A DNA stretch of 64,000 nt. Origin: Nannochloropsis salina CCMP1776 (Eukaryota > Sar > Eustigmatophyceae > Eustigmatales > Monodopsidaceae). Both the position numbers and the translations under genes were made by a program. The stretch is taken from positions 366,680-430,679 of the forward strand of contig SDOX01000158.1 of assembly GCA_004565275.1 (NCBI GenBank), given 5' to 3'. Of this stretch, positions 30,546 to 45,500 are shown one piece after another. How positions within the stretch are numbered: the stretch's first letter is position 1; each line of letters begins with the position of its first letter. The notes under the pieces are model-generated. The model did not search any database and was not told the DNA's origin. It saw only the letters and a program-made list of their open reading frames with translations.

Positions 30546-33500
30546 CTACGTATTCAAAATGCCCACCGCCCCATACGTGATGGCTGTCAACAGCCCCTTG
30601 CGCATGGCTGCTTCGCTCTGGTAAGGCGGAAGCTCGATCGAGAAGAAGCACGTGTGGCTGGCGGGCAAGGAATCTTCGCCTGCGTTTCGGCGCGAGATCT
30701 GCATGTTCTTGTACCACGCGTTCTTCGGGGGGAGCCGCGAGCGACCCCAGGCGAAGCGGACGAAGCCACTTTGTTCTTCGTGGCTAAATGATTCTAGAAC
30801 CTTCCAAAACAGCTGGATGGTCAGGTCGTCCTTGCTGTACCCCGCGTAGGTCGTGTGCGCCTTCCAGAAGGCCATGTCGAAGGTAGGAGAGCCACAGACC
30901 AAGGTTTCAAGTTCTTGCCAGGTCAACAGCAAGAGCGTGTCCCGAGCGACCACCGCGTATAGTCCCCGGGCCATGGCTCCCACCTGAGCGTCCGAATCGT
31001 GCAGATATCGCTCCGATAGCAAGTCGCAATAGGCCTGGCGGGTCGCGAATGTCACGTCTTCCATGGAACCTCCGGGTACGAGTTCCACCTCGTCCCCGTC
31101 ATACCCTGTCGCCACGAAGGTCAAGCTTCCTCCAAACTTCCCTTCGAACTCCGCCTCGTCCTCGCAGCCTCGCACCGAGTCCAGGAGGCGGCTCGTCAAG
31201 GTATCCACGGCATCCATGTCGCTCCGGAGCACTTCGTGTCCCAATAGCCGTTTCCAGATCAAGGAAGGGAAGTGAAAAGGGAGGCACAAGTTCGCTCGCA
31301 AGGACATGCCCATCAATTTCCCAACGAATTCAAACATCTCCAAAGCGAGGGGACAGGTGGCAAGCTGCGGGTTGGGAAGAAATTTGTCCGTATTGGTGGG
31401 GAGCCCGTGCTGGGCGTTGGGGCAAGGGATGAGCAGGTTCAAGGTTTCAGGAGAGTACAAATCTTCCAGGACCCGAGACATGCCTTCGCGGAAGACCCCC
31501 CCGGCATCCGAGCCGTTCTCTCCTCGAAACGTGACTTGGAAGACGCGGTCTCCGTCCCAACAGGAGCGCAGCACCTGGGAGTCTTTGTGGTGGAGGGCCC
31601 TAAAGGCCTGAACGAAGATGCAGCGACTGGTGGTCACGTCGCGTTCTGCGGCTTCCATGGACCGGGAGGCAGCGAAGTTATCGAGGGTGATGGTCAAGGA
31701 GTTTCCGCCCGAGCCCTGGGTCCGCTCCTTTCCGGCCTCCACCACGGCCATCTTCACGTCCCGTAGGACCAAGGGGGCCAATGCCCGAAGCTTGGCACCC
31801 AGACTGTGTCGACACGGGTTCGCCAGGTCCACGAAAGGGAGGAGGCGCTGGATGTGTTGATTAAATCCCTGGATCAGGGCAATCCGCAGGTATATGGCTG
31901 GTAGGGGACAATGCTCCAGGTGCAGTCCCACCGATGATTCCCTCCCTCCGTGGCGGAAGTCAAAGGGGGATACGTCCACGGCCGCCCGACCCAGCGCTTC
32001 GCTCGCCGTGTTCAACCATTCCACCACTGCCACGTCTTGATCTAAGGACCATTCCGAGGGAAATGCCACCACACAGTTGTGGTGTTGCACCTGTCGGACC
32101 AATCTGGCCAGGGACTGACTGGGAGTGATCCTTTTGGCGAGGACCGTGAAGCCAAAGCCCCACGTTTCTCCCTTGGTCTCCAGGCCTGCGTCCAACAAAG
32201 AAGTCCTGGATCGTTCTGTCGATCCCTTTCGTACCTCCGACGACGTGGGAGAGGGCGGCGTGGCTTCGGTCCTGGCAAGTCGCGTGGAGGACGCCATCGG
32301 CCCAGCAGGAAGTCCTGCGGTCTCAGCCGGTACCCAAGCCGGACCCAGCGTTCCATGTACCCCTTCCTCTGTCTCGGTCGCCCCGCCCATGTCGGGCTCC
32401 GTCTGCTGCTCTCCTTCCTTCCTGCGCTTCTCATGCGCGGGCCGTAGAGACCATAGGACCCGTGGCCCTTTGAAAACCAGCCTCGTCGTGAACTCTCCCG
32501 GAATCCGCTCCCCTGTACTGGACCAGACTACCAGGCTCTCCTTTTCCTCCTTCCCGTCCCACAGTGCTTCGGGGGCACCGGCGTTCGGATTCCCGCCCTT
32601 TAACGTCAGAAGCAGACCCCTCGGCAGGTCACTCCGACCATCAAAGACGACCTCCACCGCCTCCGCCCCCTCCAACACCACTTCGCCTCTCTGCTCCCAG
32701 ACGTTCGATTTTTCGCATAGACGCGCCATGCTGACAGGGTGCAGTGACTCCACCACTTCCGAGCTGGCCGTGGACCTCAGCCAGGCCTTCAGCGCTGTCT
32801 GGCAAAACGGCGCCACCACGATTCCTTCCTTCTCCTTGCCCAGACTCCTCGAGGCCGCCACAAAGGCCTCGTCTTCCTCGCCCAGAAGCGTCGACGGGGA
32901 GGCTATTCCCGAGGTCGGCGACCCGTCCAGGCGACGGATCCGGTCGAGGCCGCCGTCGTCATCCACCCCACCTCCATCTCCCCTCCCTTTCCGACAGTCC
33001 CCGTTCACGCCCCTCCACAAGAATTCTGCCAGTCCCATCAAATCTTCCAAGGCTTCTTTGTCACTCCCTCGTTCACCTCGGGCCGCCCGTTGCAACTCTA
33101 GCAGCACTCGCTCCAGGATCGTCTGAGGCGTCGCGATCCCGTCCATGCCCCGAGATCGAAGCAGAGAGCCGACAGCAGAGAGGGGCAGAAGGGTGAGGGA
33201 GGCAGGGGAGAAAGGAAGAAAAGCGGAGACGGCACGTTCGACCGCCAAACGAAAGGGTGCGGCCCAATTGATGGTGGTGACAAGCTCCAGAATCTGTTGC
33301 AGGTCCCGAGGCAAGAAAAGGCGGGAGGAGCACGACCCAGAAGCAGTCACAGCCTCTGTGGAATGCCCGTGCAGGTGAATCTGTTCCCGACAATGACGAA
33401 GCAAGGCAGGAGCGACCTCCCCCAAGGCAAGAACGCTTCGAGGAAGAGAGGAAAGGGAGGTGAGGGACATGAGAGGTAAGCCGTCCTCCACATCTTGACC

Positions 33501-36500
33501 ATCGTAGGCCGAAGACATGAGCAGCCCTCGGCGCGTCCGGAGCAAGCGGGTGAGAAGGGAGACGGCGGGGAGCCGGGCTTGATCCCTGCAGTGCGACGCG
33601 TCCAAGATGCAGGTCAGGAGGGCTTCGTAAGTGCGTCGGGACAAAATGCCACCCGCCGTCAATTCCCAGGAGGCACATGTCTCCAGGAAACAATCCAACA
33701 CCCACAGGGCCCATTCCATGGAGGGTTGTCCTTGCGCGTCCTTTTCCGAGCTCCAACCTTGAGGCAAGGTGATGCCGGGGAGGGAGGTTCGCAAAGCCCA
33801 CCCCACGGGACCAGGAAAGGAGGGAGAAAGCGGCGTGGCGTGTCCAGGAACGGCGAAAAACGTCCGGCACTGATTGCCCACGCTCCAAAACGTCACAGGG
33901 CCGCCTCTGTCTGTGGCTTGACCGCTTTCAGGCACCCCGTCCCCGACATTACACGACTGGATTCGGGCAAAGAGGGCTGCTGGCTCCACGGCGTCTTCTC
34001 GTAAGCACCGCACCAACGACAAGGGAGGCTCGGAATTCCCACCCCAGAAGATATCTCCCGTGGCCACAAAGCCTGGGGGCGGGATAGGGCGCCAGAGAGC
34101 TCCAGATTGCTGGGCTGAGGACTGGCTAGTGGGCGGACGAAGGGGGTTGGGCGGCGGCAAAGGCATGAGGAGTCGGTAGCCGCGCGGAGGAGAGAGGAAG
34201 GTACTCTCGTCGGTAGCCACAGTCAAAATGCTCTCTGGGAGGGCATCGCCCCGAGTGATCACGTCGCCCAACACGGCATATCCCAGCCCGGGACGGGGTC
34301 GCCAAATCGTGCAGTGCGCCCGGAGAGGGTCTTGGGCAGAGGAAGGAAAGGCGAGGGCTGGTGGAGGGGGGGCAGAGGAGGAGGAGGGGGAAAATTTCCA
34401 GACAGGTTTGAAATCTTCGCAAGTGCGGGCTCGAATCCCTTCGGACGGAGTGACCTGGAATCTGAAGCCCCAGTAGCAGCGGCGCAACGCTTCCTCCTTC
34501 GCGGCCTCTGCCACGGCTCTGTGTCCCGGAGGCCGATGTTTGAGTGGTGCTTCCCCTTCTCCTCCAAAGGATACCCCGAAGGAACAGGATTTATTGAGGG
34601 TTAGGCAGGGTCGTAGACCTTCGACAAAGTCGATGTCTTCGAAAGCCCTCCCGACCGGAGCCTCCCAGGATCCATTCACAGAAAGGGATAACGTCCTGGC
34701 TTCCAAGTCGCAGGCGAAGCCCAGCACGTCGCCTTCCACCCACGGAAGGCCCCATTTCTGCCCCCCCCCGTGCCACCGGTACACCCGATGTCCGTCCACG
34801 CCCCAGGAATGCAAGTCATCTCCCACTCCCTCGCCTCGAGACGAGTGGCCCACAAAGGCCCCATCTCCCCACCCCAACTGAGCCAGCCCAGGCTTGACAA
34901 TGGTCACTTCGTAGTACCATTTTCCTTTCCGAAGCATCACGCCTTGGGGGGCCACGGAAGGAAAGCCCCGCTGGCACCGGACAATGCCGTCATCCACGGT
35001 GTAGTCATCGCGGCAGTCGTCGTGTGTGGGCGCAAGGTCCACGCCTGGGGGAGGGGAAGTGACAGGAAGCAAAGGAAGGAAGCTATTCCTGCCGTCGACG
35101 TTACTTTGCCCGCGGGCCGCGAAGGAGTAGTAGATCCTCTCCGTGTTGGGTACTACGAAGGATAATTCGCCCGAATCACCTTTTCCCCTTTTCTTCCCCT
35201 GCTGCTGCGGCGACGACTGCAGCTGCTGGCGCCCTTGTCGTTGCCGCTGCCACCAGCCTTTGGTCGGAAATCGTTTCAGTGGCTTCACACCCTGACGTGC
35301 CTCATCCTCTGAGCGCCAAAAACAAAGCGTCGCTTCCCCACTGCCTTGGTCCCCGCGCCTGGCCACTGCCTTTCCAAAGGCACTCCGTGCGTCCAAGCAT
35401 ACCCGGATGGACGTAGCTCCCGGCAAGTGCACTTCTTCTCCGTAGGAGCACGGACCAAAGAAAGGATGAAGAGACTCACGTTGAACGGACTGGCCGGACG
35501 AGAGACCTGCCCTTATCCCACGACTCGCTGGCCATGGAGGGGAACCCTGAGGCGTGGCAGTGCCCCGAGTGGAAGAGGGAAACTTGAGAGGGGCTGCCAA
35601 GCCTCGCAGTTCCTCTACAATGGTGTCCGCCTTCTCCTCGGCTTCCTCCTCATGGGCCGCCTCTAAGGACGAATGTATGATGTAGGAGGAGGTTGAGGCA
35701 CGGACCAAGGCAGGTGGAGGCGGAGGAGGAAGGAGCGGCAGGGGCAAGATAGGCTTTGGAGGGAGAGGCCGCGCTTCCCCCCCCATACTCGCCCGTCCTC
35801 TCTCTCGTCTCCCTTTTCTAGGCAAAGTTGCCGTGACGGTGGGACTGAGAGTCTGGCCCAGGGCGATACTGTACAGGTTCTCCAAAGAATCTGTCAACAG
35901 TGCTTGGAACAAGGAGTCGGGTCCGTGACTGGCAAAAGTTGGAGTCACACACCGCAACCGTTCCCGGGGACCATCTCCTCCGCTCCCATGGTGCGAATAG
36001 TAGGCGTGACTTTCCGCGCCAGCGCGCAACCACAGTACAATTTGCCGCTTCAGCACGGTCGACAAAGTACCTTTCTCCCCACTGTTGCTGCTTCTGCCTT
36101 CTTCGGACATGGCCTCCGTCCTCATTCCACCCCTTTGCTCTGTCAGCCCTTCCACCCTACCGCCCGAGGCCCCGAAGGGCGGGAGGGAGTTGGAGGGTGA
36201 GGTCATTCTCATCACGTCCAACAGGGACGCGGGGGGGTTTCTAAACGTGCCTTCCATCACCCCGATGTACTTGAACAGCTGGATAAAGGGACGCCAAGAG
36301 TCAATGCCGAGCATGGCAGGCGTGGGCGGGTGCTGTGGAGACCAGTGACCGAGCATGGCAACCAAAGCTTGTCGCGCGTAGCGAACTTGCAGCATATGGG
36401 CCGTGGCAGCCGCCTGACGGTGAAGGACTGCGAGGCCGGGGGGTGGGAGCGTGCCCGGCTTGCCCGCAGCAGACCGGGATAGGGGGGGAAGCTCTTCGCC

Positions 36501-39500
36501 ATAGAGGTGCGTGACCAGACGGATGCGAGCAGCAGGGACAGTGTGTGGGACGAGCAGTCCCGTTTCTGCATCCAAAACGTCCACCGTCACGGAGGCCCCA
36601 GGGGCTCCACCCACCGTGCCCTGCGCCCCTCCCTTCTCAACCAGTCCCCTGGCCAGGCCCACTTTTCCGTGGAGGGACTGAACCGGCCCTTCCGCGTCCG
36701 AGATGGTCACCATGACCCCTTCCTGTATCCTTGGGGCGGGAACCACGTACCGAGCCTGGGTCTCCACGTTTCCCACCGTCTTGCACAGGTACTGGGCCTC
36801 CGAGAAGGAGACTCGAACCAACACTTCCTCCAGACGCAGGCCCTCGTCCCGTCCTCTCTCCTGCCCTCCTTCTCTCCCAGGACAGTTGCCTACATGACAA
36901 AGCCGCGAAGACCATGTCTCGGGCGGGAGGATCTCGGGAGGTGCGGATTCAGCTTGCCAGGGACGGGACACGGTATACCTCCCCGCTTGTGTCTTCAAGC
37001 ATAAAGAGGGAACGCCCCCCCCCACCCCCGGGAAACCGACCGCAGAGCAATCGGGGCAACGAAAGACGTACACCTCACACGTGTCATCAGGTCGAAGGCG
37101 AAGAGAAGGCGGAAATGCCCGGAGGAGGAAATGTGCCTCCGGGAAGGCCATGGCCCAAAAGTATTTGTGGGTGGGTGCCCGGCAGATCCTGCAGCCTTTG
37201 TCCCAAGGGGAATGCAGGTCCGTCGCGCAAGGACATTGGGCGCACTTACCGTGTCCGTTGGCTTTCCGGACGGAGAGGAGTTGGCCATGTTGAGAGCAGC
37301 CTGGAAACTCCAAGTAATGACAGCGTGTACAGACCAGAGCCACCGTGATCTTGTGGACCGAAGACGCCCGCGACACTTCCAACGGTTCCAGGACAGCTTC
37401 TTCGAAGAGGAGTGGAGAAGGGAGGGAGGGAGTGGAAGACGAGAATGTGGAGGTGGGTAACACACGACGGGAAGCAGGAGGAAGGCTGCGACGCCTGGTG
37501 GTGGTGGAAGGGGACGTGGAAGTAGGGGAGGCCCCTCTTTCGTATAAAAGCACCTCGTTCGCGGCTGAACTCAGACGTGAGGTGAGCTTTTGCATGATCA
37601 GCGCTTCTTCTCCGCCCACGTCTTCTCCCACGTCCTCTTCCCCACCCCCATGGCTGTCCTTGCTGCTTGCGAAAGAAGACATCTCCGTTCCAATTTTCAC
37701 AACCACGCTTCCCTCCCCTTGCCCGTCCCGCTTCGAGTACTTCCCCTGCGGCTCTTCCCACGCCCGGGTGACAAAGCCTAGACTGAGGAACACCGCTGGA
37801 TACAACGTGAGATATCGCCCTTCTTGTGGTAGGTATCGCATTCCGTGGACCTCGCACCATTTTCGTGCAATTATCATGTCTCCCGCTGCCAGCTGAAGGG
37901 CAGCCCGACAGAGAGATAATGGTAAGGAAGTCTGAATGTGCAAAGCTTGTGTCTTCACGTGCTTTTGCACGTCCGTATCCCGCCACGTGTGCAGCGGCCG
38001 CCGGTCGCGGGGCAGGTTGGGTGGGTGGGGGTCGCTGGAAGGATTCTCTCTGCCCTTGTTGTGGCTGCAGCAGCTGCTGCTGCTGCTGCTGCTGCTGTCA
38101 CTCCCAATACTGCTTCTCCTGTCATGACCCAAGCCGAGAGCACCGCCTCGCTGGGAAGACACCAGGGGAGGAAGGGGTCGAGCAAGGAGACCGCGAAGGA
38201 CGCGCTCCTCCTCGCCTTGCCGCCTGCCGTAGGCACCAGAAGGCCCCGTTGCTTTGGCTTCGGCTGTACAGGGCTGATGGACGGGGGTAAGGCCCCGGGC
38301 AGGCTCGGAACGTGTGAGGGGAAGGACCGAAGATGGCTGAGGAGGTGAAGATGGAGGTAGGACCTGCGGAGTGGCGGCAAGCTCCGCGTCCTCCCCTCTG
38401 CTCTCCCCCACGAGAGGCAGGACAGGACGGGAAGACCAAGACGGGGTCCTGGGGGGGGGGGTTGTGTAGGGATCTTTCTCCTCAGCCACCAGGGGGATTC
38501 GTCGCTCCTCCATCTCGTCCAAGGCCCGCAGCAGACCTTGGACAGACTCCTTTTCGCCCTCCTCCTCCTCCTCCTCCTCCTCCTCCTCCTCCTCCTCCTC
38601 TCCTTCCTTGGTGGCGTCGTCCTCGCTCTGCTCCCATGCCCCCACGGCAAGCACGGGGGACCCTGGACCCTCCACCTCCACCTCCCCATCCTCATCATTC
38701 TCGCTGATACTCCCACCACTCCTACGGTCCTCTTCCACACTGCTGTTGCTTGCCGTGCTGGCGCTGCAGCTCTCTTCGTCCTCCTTTTCTTCCTCTTCCT
38801 CTTCCTCTTCCTCTTCCTCAACGTCCCCTATCGTCGCCCCCCGACCCTCCCGCCTCGCTTGCGTCCGAGACGACATCGCAGAGTCAAGAGGGGGAAACAC
38901 GTCCACCGCGTCCTCACCGGCGGTCAACAACTCAATCGCATGTTCAACCACCTGCTCCAAACCCTCCCTCCCTCCCTCCCTCCCTCCCCCCTGCTCGGGC
39001 GAGAAGGTCCCAGACCTGTTCAATGCACTCTGGACAGCGCGACGAGTTTGGTCACTGGCGAATCCCATCTCGGTGAGCTGCAGGTAAGCAACTCGAAAGA
39101 GCGTTTGCGTCACCACGGTGGAAGACGAGGCGGACGGTGGTAGGACGGGAAGGCCGAAGGTGGGGTTCGAACCCAGTAAGCTGCTCGGAGTCGAGGTGGC
39201 GGTCTCTCTCCTGTTCCCATCGTCGAGGGCGTTGACGCGGCCCAGTGCTCCCCGTCGGGCCGCGCGGAGAAACGAAGGTATCCTCGTTTGGCCCTGGGAG
39301 AGGGTCAAAGAAATGGTGGGGGTGGGCTGGTTGTTCGACGAGGTAGTGGCGGAGGTTGAGAAGGAAGACAGGGCAGAGGATACCGCTGCGTCCTCCGCCT
39401 CTGCAGCTCTGGTGCCCGCAGGGAGGAGGGTCGCCAGGAGGGACGAGGCGGACGCAGAAGCAGCAGCGGCGGAGGAGAAGGCAGCCCGCCGGCGTAGGTG

Positions 39501-42500
39501 GCCCTGCTGTCCCGCCCCTGCTTCCCTCACTCCCTCCCTGCCTGCCACAAGGTCTGCAGCATCGCTTTCGTCCCTAACGGATTCCTGATAGCCCGTCCTG
39601 CGCCTGGTCCTCCCTTCCCTCCCCCCCCCGGCCCCACTCTCGGCTGCGCCCGGGTCCATGATGGCTACCAGGGCTTGTGCGTCGGCACAGAAGCAATTGA
39701 CACAGAGCCGCCAGCTTCGGGGGGATTGTGCGGAGACGAAAGCCTGTACCTCGCCCTCCGCCCCTTCCTCCCCAACAATCGGCGCAAAGGAAGCATGGCA
39801 ATGGCTGCATTCCCAGCAAGGCGACAGGGAGGGAGGCGAAGAGGTTGTCCGGGACGAAGGGGTGTGCAGAGGTTTGAGGGGGGCGTCGTGCAGACAATGC
39901 TTGACCCCTTTCGCGGGGAAGGCGGGGGGGGCAAGAAGGGCGGGAGGAAGGGCAGGACGGAGGACGACGTCGTCCGACATGGCGGGGATGAGGCGCTCGA
40001 CGATTTTTTCTTCCGCCCCGCCGTGGCAGCGTTCCGATATCCATCCTTTCGCGGTCCGGAGGCGCCACACCCCCTCCGGGGGCACTGCTTGCGCTTCCAG
40101 CACCTTTATCACGCTCCCTACCTTCAGTACTTTCACTCGGACCGATGTTTCGATGCTGGTCCCCGCGCGAACGACCGCCCCTTCTTTCAACACCACGCGG
40201 TACAAGCCGGGGGTAAAAGCCTTTCTTCCCTCCCGACCTCCTTCGGCATCTCCCTCCCGTAAGCGGGAGGCCGGATGCGAAGAGGAAGGGCGACAGAGAA
40301 AGGGAGGGGGAAGGACGCTTGCCTCGTATGTTCTCTCCAAAAGGACTTGAAATTTGTGCTGTAAGCCCAGGGTGGGGGGGCAGAAGGGCACTGAGAGCGG
40401 GCTGAGAGCCAGGTGGAAGAGAGAGGCGGCGACCCGGGGGATGAGGTGATCCGACCAGGCCTGACGGAACTGGGAAAGGAGGGTGCCGAGGGACCGGAGG
40501 GTGAAAGTGTGGAGATAGAGGAGAGGGGGTGACGGCGAAGACGAGGGGGAGGGGAGAGCGGGCTCAGGGAGGAGAAGGAGGTCGTGGAGAAGGTGGAGGA
40601 GGGTGTGGACTTGGTCGTCGGGAAGGAGAGGGACGGGCACATCAGGGACGGGGGCGGCCCCACGGCCGGAGGGAAAAAGAGAGAGGGACCAGAGTGCTTC
40701 CACAGGAGTGGTAAGCAGCACGGGTGCAGCCATGGCAGCAGCGCTCTTGTTGCTCCCTCCCTCGACGTGGACCGTCTCGTCTCCCACGGGCGCCACTACC
40801 ACCTCCGCGTCCCCCCTCTGATGTTTTATGACCACGGCACGTTCCCGTACACCTCCTTTCCCAGGTTCAGCCTCCCTTTCCACCATCCCACCCACGCGTA
40901 CCATCTCCTGCTCGCTCAAGACAAAAGCGGCGGCCATGGCTCGCGCCATTTGGGGCACGTCGCCTGAGGCTTCAATGGATCTCTTTGACCGAGAGCCGCA
41001 CGGGCCTCCCCCAAGGCCTTGCTCGCGCCCCTGTTTCCCTCCCTCCCCTGTTCTTCCCTCCTGTCTCCTTCCATCACTTTCACCTCTCCCGCTCTCCTTG
41101 GTCTCCTCTCTCCCTCCTTCTCCTTCACCGACTCCCCTGCTCTCCCAAGATAATCCTCCCTCGACCTCCTCCTTCCCGTCCTCCCCAGGTCGAAGCTCCC
41201 TGACCCCTTCCCGCAACGCTTCCGTGACGGCGTTCCCGACTTCTACCGACCAGGGAGCCGCTTTCATGCTCCACAATACCCGGAGAAGACTGGCCTCCTC
41301 GCAAACCAAGGCCATCAGGGCATGCCCCGCCCCGCATCCCAGGAGAGGAGAAGAAGAGGCGGCAAACGAGGAGGAGATGAAGGAGGCGGAGGAGGAGGGG
41401 TGGATGACCAACCCTGTGGCCTTCCCAAGGCGTTGGCCCATGCGTTCCAGCAGCCAGACAACAAAGGAGGTCGGGCCGGACGGGGAGGACGCGGCGGACG
41501 AAGGGTGCAAGCACTGGGTAAGGGCGGCATCCATGAATGAAGGGGAAACCCCCTGCAGCAGGCAACGCAACAAGCGTAAGACGACCCGCTGGACGCGGCA
41601 TGAGCCCGCCTCCAGCCAAGGTAGAAGCACGGGCAGCAAACGCTCCGATGCCGCCCTTTTCCCGTCCCCCATTGGGGAAGGCACCGAGGCGGGCGTGCCG
41701 GTTAGAAGAGGGTACAGGTGCAGGAGGTAGCGCAAGGCCAGGGCCTCCACTTTGGTCGGCTCCGCTTTGGCCAGAGACAGGCCTGTCCCTCCCTCTCTCT
41801 CTTCTCCCGGCTCTTTCGCCCCGCCCTCAGTCTCCCTCCCACCCATGTCCTCGCTCTGCACCCGGTAAAGACCTCCGCACAAACCCAGCTCCCCCGCGAT
41901 GAGGTTGAAACACGAATCAGACAGTTGCCGCGTCCAAAAAAGGGAGTTTTGTGGTATCGCACCGGGCGAAGGGTCAGAATCAGAGGAGGGAGGGAGGGAA
42001 GGCGGACAAAGATCGTCTCCTCGGAACCTCGCTCCTATCAAGCCCGCCGCGTAAGCCGAAGTGAACGAAGGGACCGGCCCAGAGGAGAAGCGGAAGTCCT
42101 CTGCTTGCACGTGAAGGAGTTGGAGCAAAGGCCACGCCATACCCCGAAGCATTTCCAGCTCGGGAACGCTCACAACGCCTACCCACCTCCATTCTTTCTC
42201 ACCCTCGTCCCTTCCTCCTTTGTGTGATGGAGCGTGGACGGGATAGGTTCTGTTCACGGCTGGCAATTTGGGCGCCTGGGACGTGCCTGAACCAAAGTGA
42301 GATATCGACTCGTTCGAGGCGGGGAGTGCCTCACTTCCGCTCTCGTGGGCACGGGGCTCGGGGGTGAGGGAGAAGGGGGAAAGAGGGGAAAATGCGGAGG
42401 CCGCTCCACTGTTCCCAATGTTGGTGGTAGGAGCAGCCATGCTTCCGGCCACGGAAGAGGATTGTGGACCCGACGGCCCATGCGGCACGGAGGAAGGGGA

Positions 42501-45500
42501 AGTGGATGACGCGGGGGGGAGGGGCCAGAGCTTGACCGCCGCCGAGGAGGAACATCGCAAGCTCCTGCTTTCGCCTCCAGGGTCTTCCATTTCCCCAGCC
42601 TGCCCTCCCCGCCCCCTGCCATCCTGCCATTCTTTCATTTCCTCGCCCCGTGAGCGCGGCTGGGCCCACACTTCCTCTCCCTTATATTGGAACACAGGCC
42701 CCAGATTGGCCTCCACGATCTCGCAGTGACTGTGCAACCCAATCAAGGGGAACATGCGTCTCTTTTCCCCCCTATCGCTTCCCTGTTTTGCAGGAAAACG
42801 CGAACGCGGGGCTGAAAGGGAAGGAGACAAGGCGGCAATGTCCACGTCTACAGAGAGCCGGCGGCCGTTGCGGGTAAAGTAAATTTGGCGCGAAGCATGA
42901 TCAATCCCACAGCCCAAGACGTCTCCTTCCGCCAGTGACGGGAGACCGCAGGCTTCCTCCTCGTCTCCATCTTTCCCACCCTCGTCCTCCAAAAAAGACT
43001 CCACCGAATGCGTGGTCCCAGCGGGCTCGCCGGCAAACTCGAGGCTTGGCTTCTCGTTGTCTTCTCCCGATTTCCTTTCTCCTTTCTCGGAGGGACACGC
43101 CTTGGAAGACACGAGGGCGGGGGCATCGCTGGCGTCCAGGAACGCCTGCGCCCCCTCCATCCTGTCCCTTCCCGCCCGTTCCCCTTCCGCTTTTTCCTCG
43201 TCTACCTCGTTGGGAAAACCGGTGCTGGCATGGTCTTTGCTATCCATAGCAGAGGCCGCCTGGCTCCGTGGGGAAGAGCGAGCAGGCGGGCATAAGGGAA
43301 AGTCCTCGTCTTTCTCCCCCTTCGCTTCCTCGCACCCATCTTCTCCCCCTCCCCCGCGAACAAGGGGGGCGATAACGCCATCGACACGAAGTGGCCGATC
43401 GATCGGGTGCGAGGAAGGGGTCGTTTCCCTCCCTCCTTCCAGGCGTCCCTCTGTCCTGAGGTGGGGTAAAAACGGCGGAGAGAAGAAGGATGCCCCCGAA
43501 ACTCCTGATGAAGAAGAACGCGAGCCGCTCCTCTCAGGAATATCGCTAGTGGCCAACGCCATCTCCTGTTCAACCTCCCTTCCTCCGCGGCGACGGAGCG
43601 TCGGCAGCGAGGAGACGAAGGGAGCCGCTGCAGGACGCATGTCACGCCTGATGACGGCCCGAGCAGAAGTGAAAGGATGCCGGTGAGAGCCTCCCCTTTG
43701 ACCGTACCCGTCTGCGGTCCCAGGATGGACTCCTAGGGCAAGCCCGCCGGACCTTGTACCCTGCGAGGTACCTGGACGTCGCACTACAGGCGAGGTTGTA
43801 GGTCCATCCCTGTCTGCGAGCCCAACGACGGCGTTGGCCAGGCGGCCCCCATGGGATAGCTGAGGGGAGGGCGGGAGGGAGGGGAAAACATGGATCCGCA
43901 CCCCTCCCACCCACAAGGACCAGTCATCCGCATGCAAAGCGATCGAACCCTCACGCTGACCAGGGCCGATGTCGTCCATGCTCTCCTCCAATCCTTCCTC
44001 TCCTACGACAATTCCCAGAGACACACGACCCATGGCACCCACGCACCGGACCGTCACTTCAAAGTAATTCCCGCCCGGTCCCCCGTCCTCGCTCCCGTCC
44101 TCCTGTGCCTCTTTTCCCAAGGGCCACGCCAGGCCGGTGGAAAGCCTTAACAGGCCCCACCGGTCATCCGAGAGGTTCTTGTAGTAAGCAGTCAAGGGTT
44201 GTAGCGGGGGGATTTCCACAGGGGAAGGAACCAAGGACCCCTCTCCTTCCTTCCCCACCTCTTCTTCCTCGTTTCGCGCACGTTCCCGCCGGAGGAGGAC
44301 GGGGCAAAGGCTTGCTTTCGAGCCCAATCTCAATGTCTCCGCCGGTCCCTCGTCCTCTTCCACATACCGCTCTGTGGCAATGCACCGCATGATTTCCTTG
44401 TCCTTGTACGAGCCCCGGACCCCCACGTCGAACACCCATCCTTCCCCCTGCCCTCCCTCCCGATGTGGGGCCAATTTCATGTACGTCTGCCCACTGGAAA
44501 GGGTAAGCCGGTAGCTTGTCTCCACCACTTCCTGTTGTTTGAAAGAGTGGCCCGTGCGTTCCGCCTTGGTGTCAGGGAGCCTCCGCACCCCCACGCCATT
44601 GCTGGCAGTGACCACATAGGTGTAACGGACGCCCCGGGCCTGCCGTCGTGCCTCCCGCTCAGCTTCTTCCTTGGCAGCTGCGCTCCGACGGTGGGCGTCT
44701 TGGAGGGAGGCCACATGCCGATGCAGATGGTCGTACGCGAGAAGGAGCTGGGGTAGGGTAAGGCGCAGGGTCAGGTATTGAGTGTCGGCATCGGTGAGGG
44801 GCCAGGCGAGGGGTGGGGCCCCCGCGTCGTTGGAACTGGCTAGCACGGGGGGAGAAGAGGTAGAGGAGGGGAGGGAGGAAGGTGGGGAGGAGAAGGTGGT
44901 GGAGGAGGATGTAGGGGTGGGGGGAGAGAGGAAGGGGAGGAGGATGCCGCGAGGTCCTTGCCAGGCAGGCGGGACGCAAGAAGAAGGGACCAAACGCATA
45001 TGCTCAAGAACCAGGCGCTTGGTCAACCGGCCTTGGATTAAGCCTTCCCGAACCGCCTTCCGCGGCCACAAATTCCAACTCCCCGCTCGCCCGCCTGCCC
45101 TCTCGTCTGCGGCCCCCGCCTGGTCCTTGTCCACGCCATCTTGCAGGCGGTGGAGGGAAAGCGTGCTTTGAAGGCTGGGAATAATGCCAGAGGACACCAG
45201 GAATTCCGCGTCCTGGGCGCGGAAATCCAAAGCCCAGACCCCCAGGATTTGACAAGCCAATGGAATATCCTTGTGGCCAAGGGCGGCCTGGAGGAGGCGG
45301 ACGAGCGTGGTGTAAAGGGCGACAAAGTCGGCATGGAGGACTTGCCGGGTGGCCGCAGGGATGCCTTCCAAGCCGGTCAAATAATGGTGCGATTCCCGTG
45401 CCGAAATAGACGTGGGGGAGAGAGACAAGTCTGCCCCTGCAATGGTCGGATTCAAATCCGACGCACCTCCCGCTTCCTCTTCCTCCTCTCGCCCCGTCCC

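Noticed and set aside
39155-39175. GGTTCGAACC, looking like a tRNA T-arm
   Set aside because: It lies inside the HECT coding frame, and no acceptor stem, D-arm or anticodon arm can be placed around it.
45440-45470. Palindromic GTCGGATTCAAATCCGAC, tRNA-like
   Set aside because: It lies in HECT coding sequence, with no cloverleaf possible at the right spacing.
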